From assembly GCA_947453285.1 (NCBI GenBank), contig CANGGA010000014.1, positions 1 through 12,591 on the forward strand: 12,591 bases of DNA. Reading direction: 5' to 3'. Each line of letters opens with the position of its first letter. The first letter of the stretch is position 1. The notes under the pieces were generated by a model. It was not told the origin of the DNA, searched no databases, and was given only the letters and a program-made list of their open reading frames with translations. The position numbers were made by a program, and so were the translations under genes. Below, piece by piece: positions 6,340-12,329 of the stretch. This stretch comes from Microbacteriaceae bacterium (GTDB lineage Bacteria > Actinomycetota > Actinomycetes > Actinomycetales > Microbacteriaceae).

Positions 6340-7041
6340 TTAGAACTCGACCTTGGTCACGTTGGTGTCTAGCAAAACGCTAGGGCCAAAGGTGGTCGAA
6401 AGAGCTGCCTTCATTAGGTAGCGACCCTTCGAACTCGATGGCTTCAAACGCATTACTTCGTCAAGTGCTGCCTCTAGGTTCTGACCTAGCTGCTCCTTGG
6501 TGAATGATGCCTTGCCAATGATGAAGTGAAGGTTCGACTGCTTGTCGATGCGGAACTCGATCTTTCCACCCTTGATGTCAGTCACTGCCTTTGCAACGTC
6601 TGGGGTTACGGTTCCGGTCTTAGGGTTTGGCATTAGGTTACGAGGACCAAGCACCTTTCCGAGACGACCGACCTTACCCATAAGTTCTGGGGTCGATACT
6701 GCTGAGTCGAATGCGGTCCAGCCTGCTGCGACCTTCTCGATTAGCTCGTCGCCGCCAACTTCGTCAGCGCCTGCTGCAACTGCAGCTTCAGCTGCGGCAC
6801 CAGTTGCAAAAACGATAACGCGGGCGGTCTTACCAGTTCCGTTTGGAAGCGAAACGGTTCCACGGATCATCTGGTCGGCCTTGCGAGGGTCAACGCCAAG
6901 CTTGAGTGCAACCTCGATGGTTGAGTCAAACTTCTTTGAGCCAGTCTCACGAATGATGGTGACTGCCTCGGCTGGGGTGTATAGCTTGCCCTCGGTGATG
7001 AGAGCTGCTGCGGCTTCATAAGCCTTTGAGCGCTTTGCCAT
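6340..7041 (-). CDS. rplA: 50S ribosomal protein L1
   Basis: L1 (233 residues, normal length) binds the 23S rRNA L1 stalk, helps move deacylated tRNA out of the E site, and in many bacteria represses its own mRNA. Recognisable blocks are the N-terminal MAKRSKAYEAA, FDSTIEVALKLGVDPRKADQ (39-58), GRLGKVLGPRNLMPNPKTGT in the second domain, and the C-terminal RIDKQSNLHFIIGKASF. The ATG at 7041 is preceded by a strong Shine-Dalgarno (AAAAGGAA). It is the last gene of the unit; rplJ does not follow here, since the terminator comes straight after. The 87-nt spacer before it holds a hairpin that resembles the L1 target. Confidence 0.98.
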   Translation of the reverse strand: MAKRSKAYEAAAALITEGKLYTPAEAVTIIRETGSKKFDSTIEVALKLGVDPRKADQMIRGTVSLPNGTGKTARVIVFATGAAAEAAVAAGADEVGGDELIEKVAAGWTAFDSAVSTPELMGKVGRLGKVLGPRNLMPNPKTGTVTPDVAKAVTDIKGGKIEFRIDKQSNLHFIIGKASFTKEQLGQNLEAALDEVMRLKPSSSKGRYLMKAALSTTFGPSVLLDTNVTKVEF

Positions 7042-7067
7042 GCTGTTATTCCTTTTCTTTGGTCACA

Positions 7068-7105
7068 GTTGTGGTTCTACAGATCGCGCGCGATCCTCCC
7101 ACGAC
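7068..7105 (-). promoter_or_regulatory. putative L1-binding hairpin in the rplK-rplA spacer (autoregulatory site)
   Basis: In the minus-strand RNA, GUCGUGG (7105-7099) pairs with CCACAAC (7074-7068) with one mismatch. Inside is an asymmetric loop (GAG opposite UGUAGAA), then a perfect palindrome GATCGCGCGCGATC (7082-7095) as the upper stem. The segment GUGGGAGG matches the GGUGGGAGG found at the L1 site of 23S rRNA helices 76-78. L1 feedback through rRNA mimicry is established in other bacteria. It lies 27 nt upstream of the rplA ATG. Site identity is inferred from this likeness. Confidence 0.55.
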
Positions 7106-7128
7106 TTCTATTTTGTTTTTTGTTCTGC

Positions 7129-7560
7129 TTATGCGTCGACAGTGATGCCCATGCTGCGTGCAGTGCCAGCAATGATCTTCGCTGCTGCGTCTACGTCGTT
7201 TGCATTGAGGTCAGACATCTTCTGCTCTGCAATCTTGTAAAGCGCATCCTTCGAAAGATGTGCAACCTTCACGGTGTGTGGGGTTGACGAACCCTTAGCT
7301 ACGTTTGCTGCCTTCTTGATGAGTTCAGCTGCAGGTGGGGTCTTCAATACGAAGGTGAACGAACGGTCTTCGTAAACAGTGATCTCCACTGGGATTACGT
7401 TTCCGCGCTGGTCTGCAGTTGCGTTGTTGTACGCGGTGCAGAACTCCATGATGTTCACACCGTGTTGACCTAGCGCAGGTCCGATAGGTGGAGCTGGGTT
7501 AGCAGCGCCTGCCTGGATCTGAAGCTTGATCATTCCGGTGATCTTTTTCTTCGGTGCCAT
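7129..7560 (-). CDS. rplK: 50S ribosomal protein L11
   Basis: L11 (143 residues, full length) forms the base of the GTPase-associated stalk on 23S rRNA and is needed for factor-stimulated GTP hydrolysis; it is the target region of thiopeptide antibiotics. The Pro-rich N-terminal block ANPAPPIGPALGQHGVNIMEF is the family signature. The C-terminal RNA-binding domain is seen in KDALYKIAEQKMSDLNAND and the end IIAGTARSMGITV. The ATG at 7560 has a Shine-Dalgarno AAAAGGAA at good spacing. It lies 50 nt after nusG and 87 nt before rplA in the usual order. Confidence 0.98.
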   Translation of the reverse strand: MAPKKKITGMIKLQIQAGAANPAPPIGPALGQHGVNIMEFCTAYNNATADQRGNVIPVEITVYEDRSFTFVLKTPPAAELIKKAANVAKGSSTPHTVKVAHLSKDALYKIAEQKMSDLNANDVDAAAKIIAGTARSMGITVDA

Positions 7561-7610
7561 TTGTTTATTCCTTTTTGTTGTTGTGGAACTCTATGAAAAT
7601 CTTTTGCTTT

Positions 7611-8453
7611 TTAGTTAAGTGAGCCAACCTGCTCGAAGCCAAGCTCTACTGGAGTCTCGCGCTCGAACAATGAAACTAGAACGGTTAGCTTGCCGCTCTC
7701 TGGCTTGATCTCGCTGATGGTTCCAGGAAGACCTGCGAACGAACCATCCTTGATCATGATGCTCTCGCCAACCTTGTAGTCAACGTTGATAACAAGAGAC
7801 TTGCCCTTGCCACCCTTGACCACGCCGGTTGGGCGTGAACCGGTCTTGACGACCTCTTCCTTCGGAATGCGATCTTCGAACTTCGCCTTCTTCAGCATCT
7901 CCCACGCCTCGTTTGGGCGCAATGGAGTTGGGTTCTGTGCGTTGCCAACGAAGCCGGTAACCGCTGGAGTCTGGCGAACTAGGTCGCCCGAGTCTTCGGT
8001 TAGGTCCATGCGAACCCAAACGTAACCAGGAATCATGACCTTCTTGACGAGCTTGCGCTCACCGTTCTTAACTTCGATGGTCTCTTCGATTGGAACGACA
8101 ACCTCGAAAACAAGGTCGCCACCGGCAAGCTGCGCTGCACGGTTTTCGATGTTCTGCTTTACACGCTTCTCATAACCGGCGTAACTGTGAACCACATACC
8201 ACTTGCCGGCAAGAGCGCGGAACTCAGCCTTGAAGATCGAGTAAACATCGTCATCTTCTTCGCTTGCGTCTGGTTGCTCGGCGGCAACTACCTCGTCTTC
8301 AACGATTGACATCGCAGCTTCTTCTGCAGACATGTCAATGGCAGCGTCAGCGCTCTCCTCGGCATCTTCGGCAATAGCATCGAGTTGCTCGTGCTGTGCT
8401 TCGTGCTCGGTCTCGACTAGAGCCTCTAGCTCGTCGCGTTCGATTTCACTCAC
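7611..8453 (-). CDS. nusG: transcription elongation/termination factor NusG
   Basis: NusG binds RNA polymerase and tunes pausing, Rho termination and transcription-translation coupling. This protein has 280 residues, compared with about 180 in E. coli. The first ~70 residues are very acidic (EEDDD, repeated Glu/Ala) and look disordered, an extension typical of Actinobacteria. The NGN domain follows from about residue 84 (KWYVVHSYAGYEKRVKQNIENR), including MIPGYVWVRMDL, and the C-terminal KOW domain covers about 225-280 (SFAGLPGTISEIKPESGKL, FERETPVELGFEQV). The start is GTG at 8453, with AAGGA 6 nt upstream. It is 49 nt downstream of secE. Confidence 0.97.
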   Translation of the reverse strand: MSEIERDELEALVETEHEAQHEQLDAIAEDAEESADAAIDMSAEEAAMSIVEDEVVAAEQPDASEEDDDVYSIFKAEFRALAGKWYVVHSYAGYEKRVKQNIENRAAQLAGGDLVFEVVVPIEETIEVKNGERKLVKKVMIPGYVWVRMDLTEDSGDLVRQTPAVTGFVGNAQNPTPLRPNEAWEMLKKAKFEDRIPKEEVVKTGSRPTGVVKGGKGKSLVINVDYKVGESIMIKDGSFAGLPGTISEIKPESGKLTVLVSLFERETPVELGFEQVGSLN

Positions 8454-8502
8454 TGCGTTTCCTTACGTTGATAAAACTCTTTGTTGCAAAACTTTTTCGG
8501 TG

Positions 8503-8772
8503 TTACTTGGTTGGTGTGAATACCCAGTTCACACCGGTGAAGAACAACCAGTCGAGCAGCGCGATGACTGCCATGACAACAACAACGAATGCCAAGACGA
8601 CACCGGTGTAGTTGCGAAGCTCGGCCCAAGTTGGCTTGGTGACCTTCTTTAGTTCAAGAACAACCTGCTTAAAGAACAACGAGGTGCGACCAATGACTCC
8701 GCGCTTCGACGCTTTGTCAGCTTTCGCCTGCTCGACTAGATCTTCAGAGACCTGTTCGATTTCTTCTGACAT
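8503..8772 (-). CDS. secE: preprotein translocase subunit SecE
   Basis: SecE is the small essential clamp subunit of the SecYEG protein-conducting channel in the cytoplasmic membrane. The 89 residues show an acidic N-terminal arm, the conserved amphipathic helix with FFKQVVLELKKVTKPTWAEL (33-52), and one transmembrane helix at about 56-78. This is the single-span form normal outside enterobacteria. The ATG at 8772 has an AAGGA Shine-Dalgarno. The gene starts 28 nt after tRNA-Trp, so both are probably cotranscribed, as in other Actinobacteria. Confidence 0.96.
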   Translation of the reverse strand: MSEEIEQVSEDLVEQAKADKASKRGVIGRTSLFFKQVVLELKKVTKPTWAELRNYTGVVLAFVVVVMAVIALLDWLFFTGVNWVFTPTK

Positions 8773-8800
8773 CTTGTTCCTTCTTCTTTGTTGTTACTTG

Positions 8801-8873
8801 CAGGCCAGACAGGACTCGAACCTGCAACTTGCGGTTTTGGAGACCGCTGCTCTACCAATTGAACTACTGACCT
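8801..8873 (-). tRNA. tRNA-Trp (anticodon CCA)
   Basis: The minus strand folds as a full cloverleaf of 73 nt. The acceptor AGGTCAG pairs with CTGGCCT (one G-T pair), with discriminator G at 8801. The anticodon arm is GCGGT-CTCCAAA-ACCGC, giving CCA, and the T arm is CAGG around TTCGAGT. The 3' CCA is not encoded. It sits directly upstream of secE, the conserved actinobacterial place for this tRNA. Confidence 0.97.
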
Positions 8874-9039
8874 ATTTCAGAAAACGCGTTCGCAGTCGGC
8901 CGTCAAAAGACACACTTCTAGATTGAAATCTAAGGTGATTTTTTGCCAGATTAGGCTGCGGAGTTGTCAACTTCCTTCGGTAAGTCTAAACGCCTAGCCG
9001 CCTAGATAGCAAGCCGAATAAGGGCGTTAGGCTTGACCC
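8874..9039 (+). promoter_or_regulatory. divergent promoter region between tRNA-Trp and the aminotransferase gene
   Basis: This 166-nt non-coding stretch must hold promoters in both directions. For the plus strand, TAGGCT (9028-9033) ends 6 nt before the GTG at 9040 and no Shine-Dalgarno is present, which suggests a leaderless mRNA. A second option is TTGTCA (8964-8969), 17 nt, TAAACG (8987-8992), which would leave a 40-nt leader without a Shine-Dalgarno. For the minus strand (tRNA-Trp), TAATCT at 8953-8948 is a -10-like sequence, but I see no good -35 at normal spacing. Confidence 0.4.
9028..9033 (+). promoter_or_regulatory. candidate -10 element for leaderless aminotransferase mRNA
   Basis: TAGGCT fits TAnnnT and is followed by TGACCC and then the GTG start. 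The 6-nt distance places the start of transcription on the GTG itself. The octamer CTTGACCC here also immediately precedes the hadA start region. No clear -35. Confidence 0.45.
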
Positions 9040-10239
9040 GTGACTGAATTTCCGAGAATCTCAAAGCGAATCGCTGCCATTGCCGAATCTGCCACCTTAA
9101 AGGTAGATGCCAAAGCTAAGGCCCTTCAGGCCGCCGGTCGCCCGGTTATTTCTTATGCGGCAGGTGAGCCAGACTTCGCCACCCCTCAGCACATCGTCGA
9201 GGCGGCCGTTTTGGCAGTTCGCGACCCAAAGAACCACCGCTACACCCCAGCAATCGGCTTGCCAGACCTTCGCGAGGCCATCGCCCAGAAGACCAAGACC
9301 GACTCTGGCACCGAGATCACCGCAGCCCAGGTTGTCGTGACAAACGGCGGAAAACAAGCGGTTTATCAGGCATTTGCTACCCTGCTCGACCCAGGCGACG
9401 AAGTTTTGATGCCTACCCCGTTCTGGACCACCTATCCTGAGGCAATTCGCCTTGCCGGTGGCGTACCAGTTGAGGTTTTCGCTGGTGCAGACCAGAACTA
9501 CCAGGTGACCGTCGACCAACTCGAGGCCGCGCGCACCCCAAAATCGAAGGTTTTGCTGTTCGTTAGCCCTTCTAACCCGACCGGAGCCGTCTATTCTCGC
9601 GAGCAGACCGAGGCTATCGGACGCTGGGCATACGAAAACGGCATGTGGGTCATCACCGACGAGATCTACCAAAACCTGGTTTACGACGGAATCAAGGCAG
9701 TTTCGATCACCGAGGCAGTTCCTGAGCTAATCGACCGCACCATTTTGGTGAACGGCGTTGCCAAGTCATATGCCATGACCGGATGGCGTCTCGGATGGAT
9801 GGCAGGCCCGCTAGACGCGATGAAGGCCGCCGGCAACTTGCAATCGCACCTATCTTCAAACGTTTCAAACATCTCGCAGCGCGCGGCGCTCGCGGCACTA
9901 ACCGGCCCACAGGATGAAGTGCTCGCAATGCGTGATGCTTTCAACCGTCGCCGCAAGTTAGCAGTTGCCGAGTTGAACAAGATCGAGGGTTGGAACGCAC
10001 CGATGCCAGAAGGCGCCTTCTATGTTTACAGCGACGTGAGCGGTCTGCTCGGTCGCGAGTGGGGTGGCAAGCAGATTAACTCTTCGCTCGAACTTTGCGA
10101 TTACATTCTTGATGCGGCAGAAGTTGCGCTTGTTCCTGGTGAGGCTTTTGGTCCATCAGGCTACGTGCGTTTGAGTTACGCGCTTGGTGACGAGCAGTTG
10201 CTCGAAGGCATTCAGCGACTACAGAAATTGTTCAGTTAA
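9040..10239 (+). CDS. aspC: class I PLP-dependent aminotransferase, aspartate aminotransferase-like
   Basis: This 399-residue cytoplasmic enzyme should move an amino group between an amino acid (probably aspartate/glutamate) and a 2-oxoacid. Fold-type I marks are all present: AAGEPDF (40-46), SPSNPTGAVYS (Asn179), TDEIYQNLVYDG (Asp207 to the pyridine nitrogen, Tyr210), NGVAKSYAMTGWRLGW with Schiff-base Lys242, and YVRLSYA with carboxylate-binding Arg377. Length and motifs fit subgroup Ib bacterial AspC, but close relatives with other substrates look alike. The start is GTG at 9040; the -10-like TAGGCT just upstream and lack of a Shine-Dalgarno point to a leaderless transcript. Its stop overlaps the convergent murB stop by 4 nt, leaving no room for a terminator between them. 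Confidence 0.9.
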   Translation: MTEFPRISKRIAAIAESATLKVDAKAKALQAAGRPVISYAAGEPDFATPQHIVEAAVLAVRDPKNHRYTPAIGLPDLREAIAQKTKTDSGTEITAAQVVVTNGGKQAVYQAFATLLDPGDEVLMPTPFWTTYPEAIRLAGGVPVEVFAGADQNYQVTVDQLEAARTPKSKVLLFVSPSNPTGAVYSREQTEAIGRWAYENGMWVITDEIYQNLVYDGIKAVSITEAVPELIDRTILVNGVAKSYAMTGWRLGWMAGPLDAMKAAGNLQSHLSSNVSNISQRAALAALTGPQDEVLAMRDAFNRRRKLAVAELNKIEGWNAPMPEGAFYVYSDVSGLLGREWGGKQINSSLELCDYILDAAEVALVPGEAFGPSGYVRLSYALGDEQLLEGIQRLQKLFS

Positions 10240-11222
10240 AAAGCTATAAAGCTTGGCTCAGGAATTAAGTTGATTCCAAAAGTTGCCGCAACGCGCTCTT
10301 GAACAAAACGCGCAAGCTCTGCGATTTCTTTCGCCGTAGCGCCACCACGATTGGTAATCGCGAGTGCGTGCTTAGTTGAGATGCCAGCGTTCGAGCTCCC
10401 GAGTTGCAAACCTTTGCGCACACCACTCTGTTCAATCAGCCAAGCCGCAGAAAGCTTTACGCGCTCTGCATCTTCATCCATGGGCCAAGCTGGTGCATCC
10501 TGTGGCAGGCTTCGCGCAAAACTGGCGCTAACAATTGGGTTGGTGAAAAAGCTTCCGCAACTATGAGTGTCGCGATCGTTTTCGTTTAGAACCATGCCCT
10601 TGGATGCGCGCTGCTCGAGAACTTCGATTCGGCGGCGCTTCATGAGTTCGGTCGAGCCAGCTGGCAAATCGGCGAGCAATTGAAATTCAACCCAGGTGAT
10701 GACCCCGAGTTTGCCGTGCTTCAAGATGCTGTCGCGATAACCAAACTCAAGGTCTGCCTTTTCAAGAATCTGCAGGTCACCGCTGGCGTAATCGAGAAAC
10801 TCGAGGCGAACAAAGACCTCTGCTATCTCTTGACCATATGCCCCAATGTTCTGCACGGGAGCCGCGCCAACAGTGCCCGGAATGCCGCTCAGTGATTCAA
10901 CGCCACCTAGGCCGTGCTCAACACAGTGAGCGACGAAGTCATCCCAGTTTTCGCCTGCCTGCACTCGAAGGTGCCCCTGGCCGAGTCGCTCGATGCCCTT
11001 GTTTTCAACTTTGATGACGTGCAATTCGCTAGGCGAATCTGCGATGACCACGTTGCTGCCGCCGCCGAGCAAAAACCAATCTTCGCCGGTTGCCCAAACC
11101 TCACGCGCGCTTTCAATTAGCTCGTCACGAGTTTTGGCAACGATTAGTTCGGCAGGAACTCCACCAACACCGATTGTCGTTAACTCGCCGAGCGCAATAT
11201 TGTTTGCGCGAATTGCTGTCAT
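10236..11222 (-). CDS. murB: UDP-N-acetylenolpyruvoylglucosamine reductase (UDP-N-acetylmuramate dehydrogenase)
   Basis: MurB reduces UDP-GlcNAc-enolpyruvate to UDP-MurNAc with NADPH, the second committed step of peptidoglycan precursor synthesis in the cytoplasm. The 328 residues show the FAD-binding block FLLGGGSNVVIAD (50-62), VESLSGIPGTVGAAPVQNIGAYGQE (108-132), FGYRDS with Arg163, the proton-donor serine Ser224 in SCGSFFTNP, and the end INLIPEPSFI with catalytic Glu322. The ATG overlaps the hadB stop by 1 nt (TAATG), so it is likely translated by coupling. The 3' end overlaps the aminotransferase gene by 4 nt on the opposite strand. Confidence 0.96.
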   Translation of the reverse strand: MTAIRANNIALGELTTIGVGGVPAELIVAKTRDELIESAREVWATGEDWFLLGGGSNVVIADSPSELHVIKVENKGIERLGQGHLRVQAGENWDDFVAHCVEHGLGGVESLSGIPGTVGAAPVQNIGAYGQEIAEVFVRLEFLDYASGDLQILEKADLEFGYRDSILKHGKLGVITWVEFQLLADLPAGSTELMKRRRIEVLEQRASKGMVLNENDRDTHSCGSFFTNPIVSASFARSLPQDAPAWPMDEDAERVKLSAAWLIEQSGVRKGLQLGSSNAGISTKHALAITNRGGATAKEIAELARFVQERVAATFGINLIPEPSFIAF

Positions 11223-11644
11223 TAGATGCGAACTCGTGCCTGAGCTTTTCCGAGCACCGCAAGATCTGCAGCGACCGCTGAAATGTCAATGCGCACAATG
11301 CTGTTCTCGGCATCAATCTCGCCTATTTTTCCGGTGACGGTTAGCACTGCACCGTCTTTTGCGTCAACGAATACCGGCTTGGTGAATCGCACTCCGTAGT
11401 CAACGATTCGACCAGGGTCGCCGACCCAATCGACAGCAACCTGCACAGCCGCACCCATGGTGAGCATTCCGTGAGCAAGCACACCGTCGAGGCCAACAGA
11501 TTTTGCAAAATCGTCGCGATAGTGAATTGGGTTAAAGTCACCCGATGCACCTGCGTAGCGCACTAGCGAATCACGAGTTAGAAGAAACTCGATGCTGCCT
11601 ATCTCCTGCCCGACCTCGAGCGAAGCGATGTTGATGTGAGTCAT
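11222..11644 (-). CDS. hadB: MaoC-family (3R)-hydroxyacyl-ACP dehydratase, HadB-like catalytic subunit
   Basis: This is a 140-residue single hot-dog-fold protein with the R-hydratase motif ASGDFNPIHYRDDFA. Asp36 and His41 fall at the same positions as the catalytic pair of mycobacterial HadB. LAHGMLTMG (57-64) is the helix that follows in the family. HadB works with a non-catalytic HadA-type partner to dehydrate 3-hydroxyacyl-ACP in FAS-II fatty acid elongation. The partner is the next gene upstream, joined by a TAATG overlap. Here, outside mycolic-acid producers, it may serve ordinary fatty acid synthesis or another acyl-thioester pathway; that part is inference. murB is coupled downstream. 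Confidence 0.88.
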   Translation of the reverse strand: MTHINIASLEVGQEIGSIEFLLTRDSLVRYAGASGDFNPIHYRDDFAKSVGLDGVLAHGMLTMGAAVQVAVDWVGDPGRIVDYGVRFTKPVFVDAKDGAVLTVTGKIGEIDAENSIVRIDISAVAADLAVLGKAQARVRI

Positions 11645-12087
11645 TACTCTGCCCCTCTAACCACGAGAGTCGAAATAGCAGTGCAGACAAGTTGCTTTGC
11701 TGCGTCGTGAATCTTGGTTTCGAAAGTAACCATCGCGTGAGCGCCGAGTGACTTTACCGAGGCAACCGTCAACTGACTGGTCAGTTCGTCGCCGGCAACG
11801 ATTGGCCGAGCGTGAATGAAGCGCTGATCGCCGTGCACGACACGACTGAAGTCAATGTCTGCCTCTTTGTCGGCAAGAACGCTGGTCAAGCTGCGCTCTT
11901 GAATGACCACGGCAAAAGTAGGTGGGGCGATTACGTCAAGGTAGCCAGCCGCCTGCGCTGCCAGCACATCAAAGTGCATTGAGTTTGAAGCCTTTACGGC
12001 ATGCGCAAATTCGCGGATTTTCTCTCGGCCGACCAAATAAGGGTCGGTCTCGGCATATGTTTTGCCTTCAACTGATGCATTGACCAT
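11644..12087 (-). CDS. hadA: HadA-like dehydratase subunit (FAS1-type dehydratase domain)
   Basis: This 147-residue hot-dog protein matches the N-terminal MaoC-like family that pairs with HadB. Typical features are GKTYAETDPYLVGREKIREFAHAV (8-31), AAGYLDVIAPPTFAVVI (46-62), a VVHGDQRFIHARPIVAGDEL block (83-102), and no Asp/His catalytic pair. It should bind the acyl chain in a HadAB heterodimer. The start ATG at 12087 lies 14 nt from the 3' end of tRNA-Met. There is no Shine-Dalgarno, but TACTCT (12100-12095) is a -10-like hexamer ending 7 nt before the ATG, so the mRNA is either leaderless or cut out of a tRNA cotranscript. Stop overlaps hadB by 1 nt. Confidence 0.88.
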   Translation of the reverse strand: MVNASVEGKTYAETDPYLVGREKIREFAHAVKASNSMHFDVLAAQAAGYLDVIAPPTFAVVIQERSLTSVLADKEADIDFSRVVHGDQRFIHARPIVAGDELTSQLTVASVKSLGAHAMVTFETKIHDAAKQLVCTAISTLVVRGAE

Positions 12088-12094
12088 AGGGTCA

Positions 12095-12100
12095 AGAGTA
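12095..12100 (-). promoter_or_regulatory. candidate -10 element for a leaderless hadA-hadB-murB mRNA
   Basis: TACTCT (TAnnnT) begins one base after the mature 3' end of tRNA-Met and is 7 nt from the hadA ATG. Any -35 would fall inside the T arm of the tRNA gene, where no good match is seen. Readthrough from tRNA-Met is the alternative. Confidence 0.35.
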
Positions 12101-12101
12101 G

Positions 12102-12175
12102 TAGCGAGGGCGGGACTCGAACCCGCGACCCCACGATTATGAGTCGTGTGCTCTAACCACCTGAGCTACCCCGCC
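12102..12175 (-). tRNA. tRNA-Met (anticodon CAT, elongator type)
   Basis: A 74-nt cloverleaf. The acceptor GGCGGGG pairs with CCTCGCT (two G-T pairs) with discriminator A. The anticodon arm is CACGA-CTCATAA-TCGTG, giving CAT, and the T arm is GCGGG-TTCGAGT-CCCGC. It is not an initiator, because the GGG/CCC pairs next to the anticodon loop and the 1-72 mismatch are missing. A lysidine-modified tRNA-Ile2 is possible, but the Thr-Met order upstream of hadA favours Met. CCA is not encoded. Confidence 0.93.
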
Positions 12176-12195
12176 GGGCAAATGAACCGAAGTTC

Positions 12196-12219
12196 AAAAA
12201 AGGCGGGCAATTGCCCGCC
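12196..12219 (-). terminator. intrinsic terminator after tRNA-Thr
   Basis: The perfect palindrome GGCGGGCAATTGCCCGCC (12202-12219) folds as a 7-bp GC stem with an AATT loop and is followed on the minus strand by six T residues (12201-12196). It starts 3 nt past the tRNA-Thr 3' end. Confidence 0.85.
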
Positions 12220-12222
12220 GAG

Positions 12223-12294
<72 letters not shown>

Positions 12295-12329
12295 GTATGC
12301 CCGAAGGCAACTTCACTATTTTAGTGGGC

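Noticed and set aside
6542..7021. A 159-codon plus-strand open frame opposite rplA
   Set aside because: Ser/Pro/Thr/Ala-rich antisense shadow of a certain ribosomal protein gene.
8919..8932. Palindrome TAGATT-GA-AATCTA upstream of tRNA-Trp
   Set aside because: AT-rich, short, and not placed as a terminator; the following T-run on the plus strand has no gene to end. Could be an operator but nothing supports it.
8986..9030. Imperfect inverted repeat CTAAACGCC/GGCGTTAG upstream of the aminotransferase
   Set aside because: One bulge and about 28 nt between the arms; within what chance allows in 166 nt.
9097..9672. A 191-codon open frame on the minus strand inside the aminotransferase gene
   Set aside because: It lies wholly opposite a gene with full family motifs, has no Shine-Dalgarno or recognisable domain, and its composition is what an antisense frame of biased codons gives.
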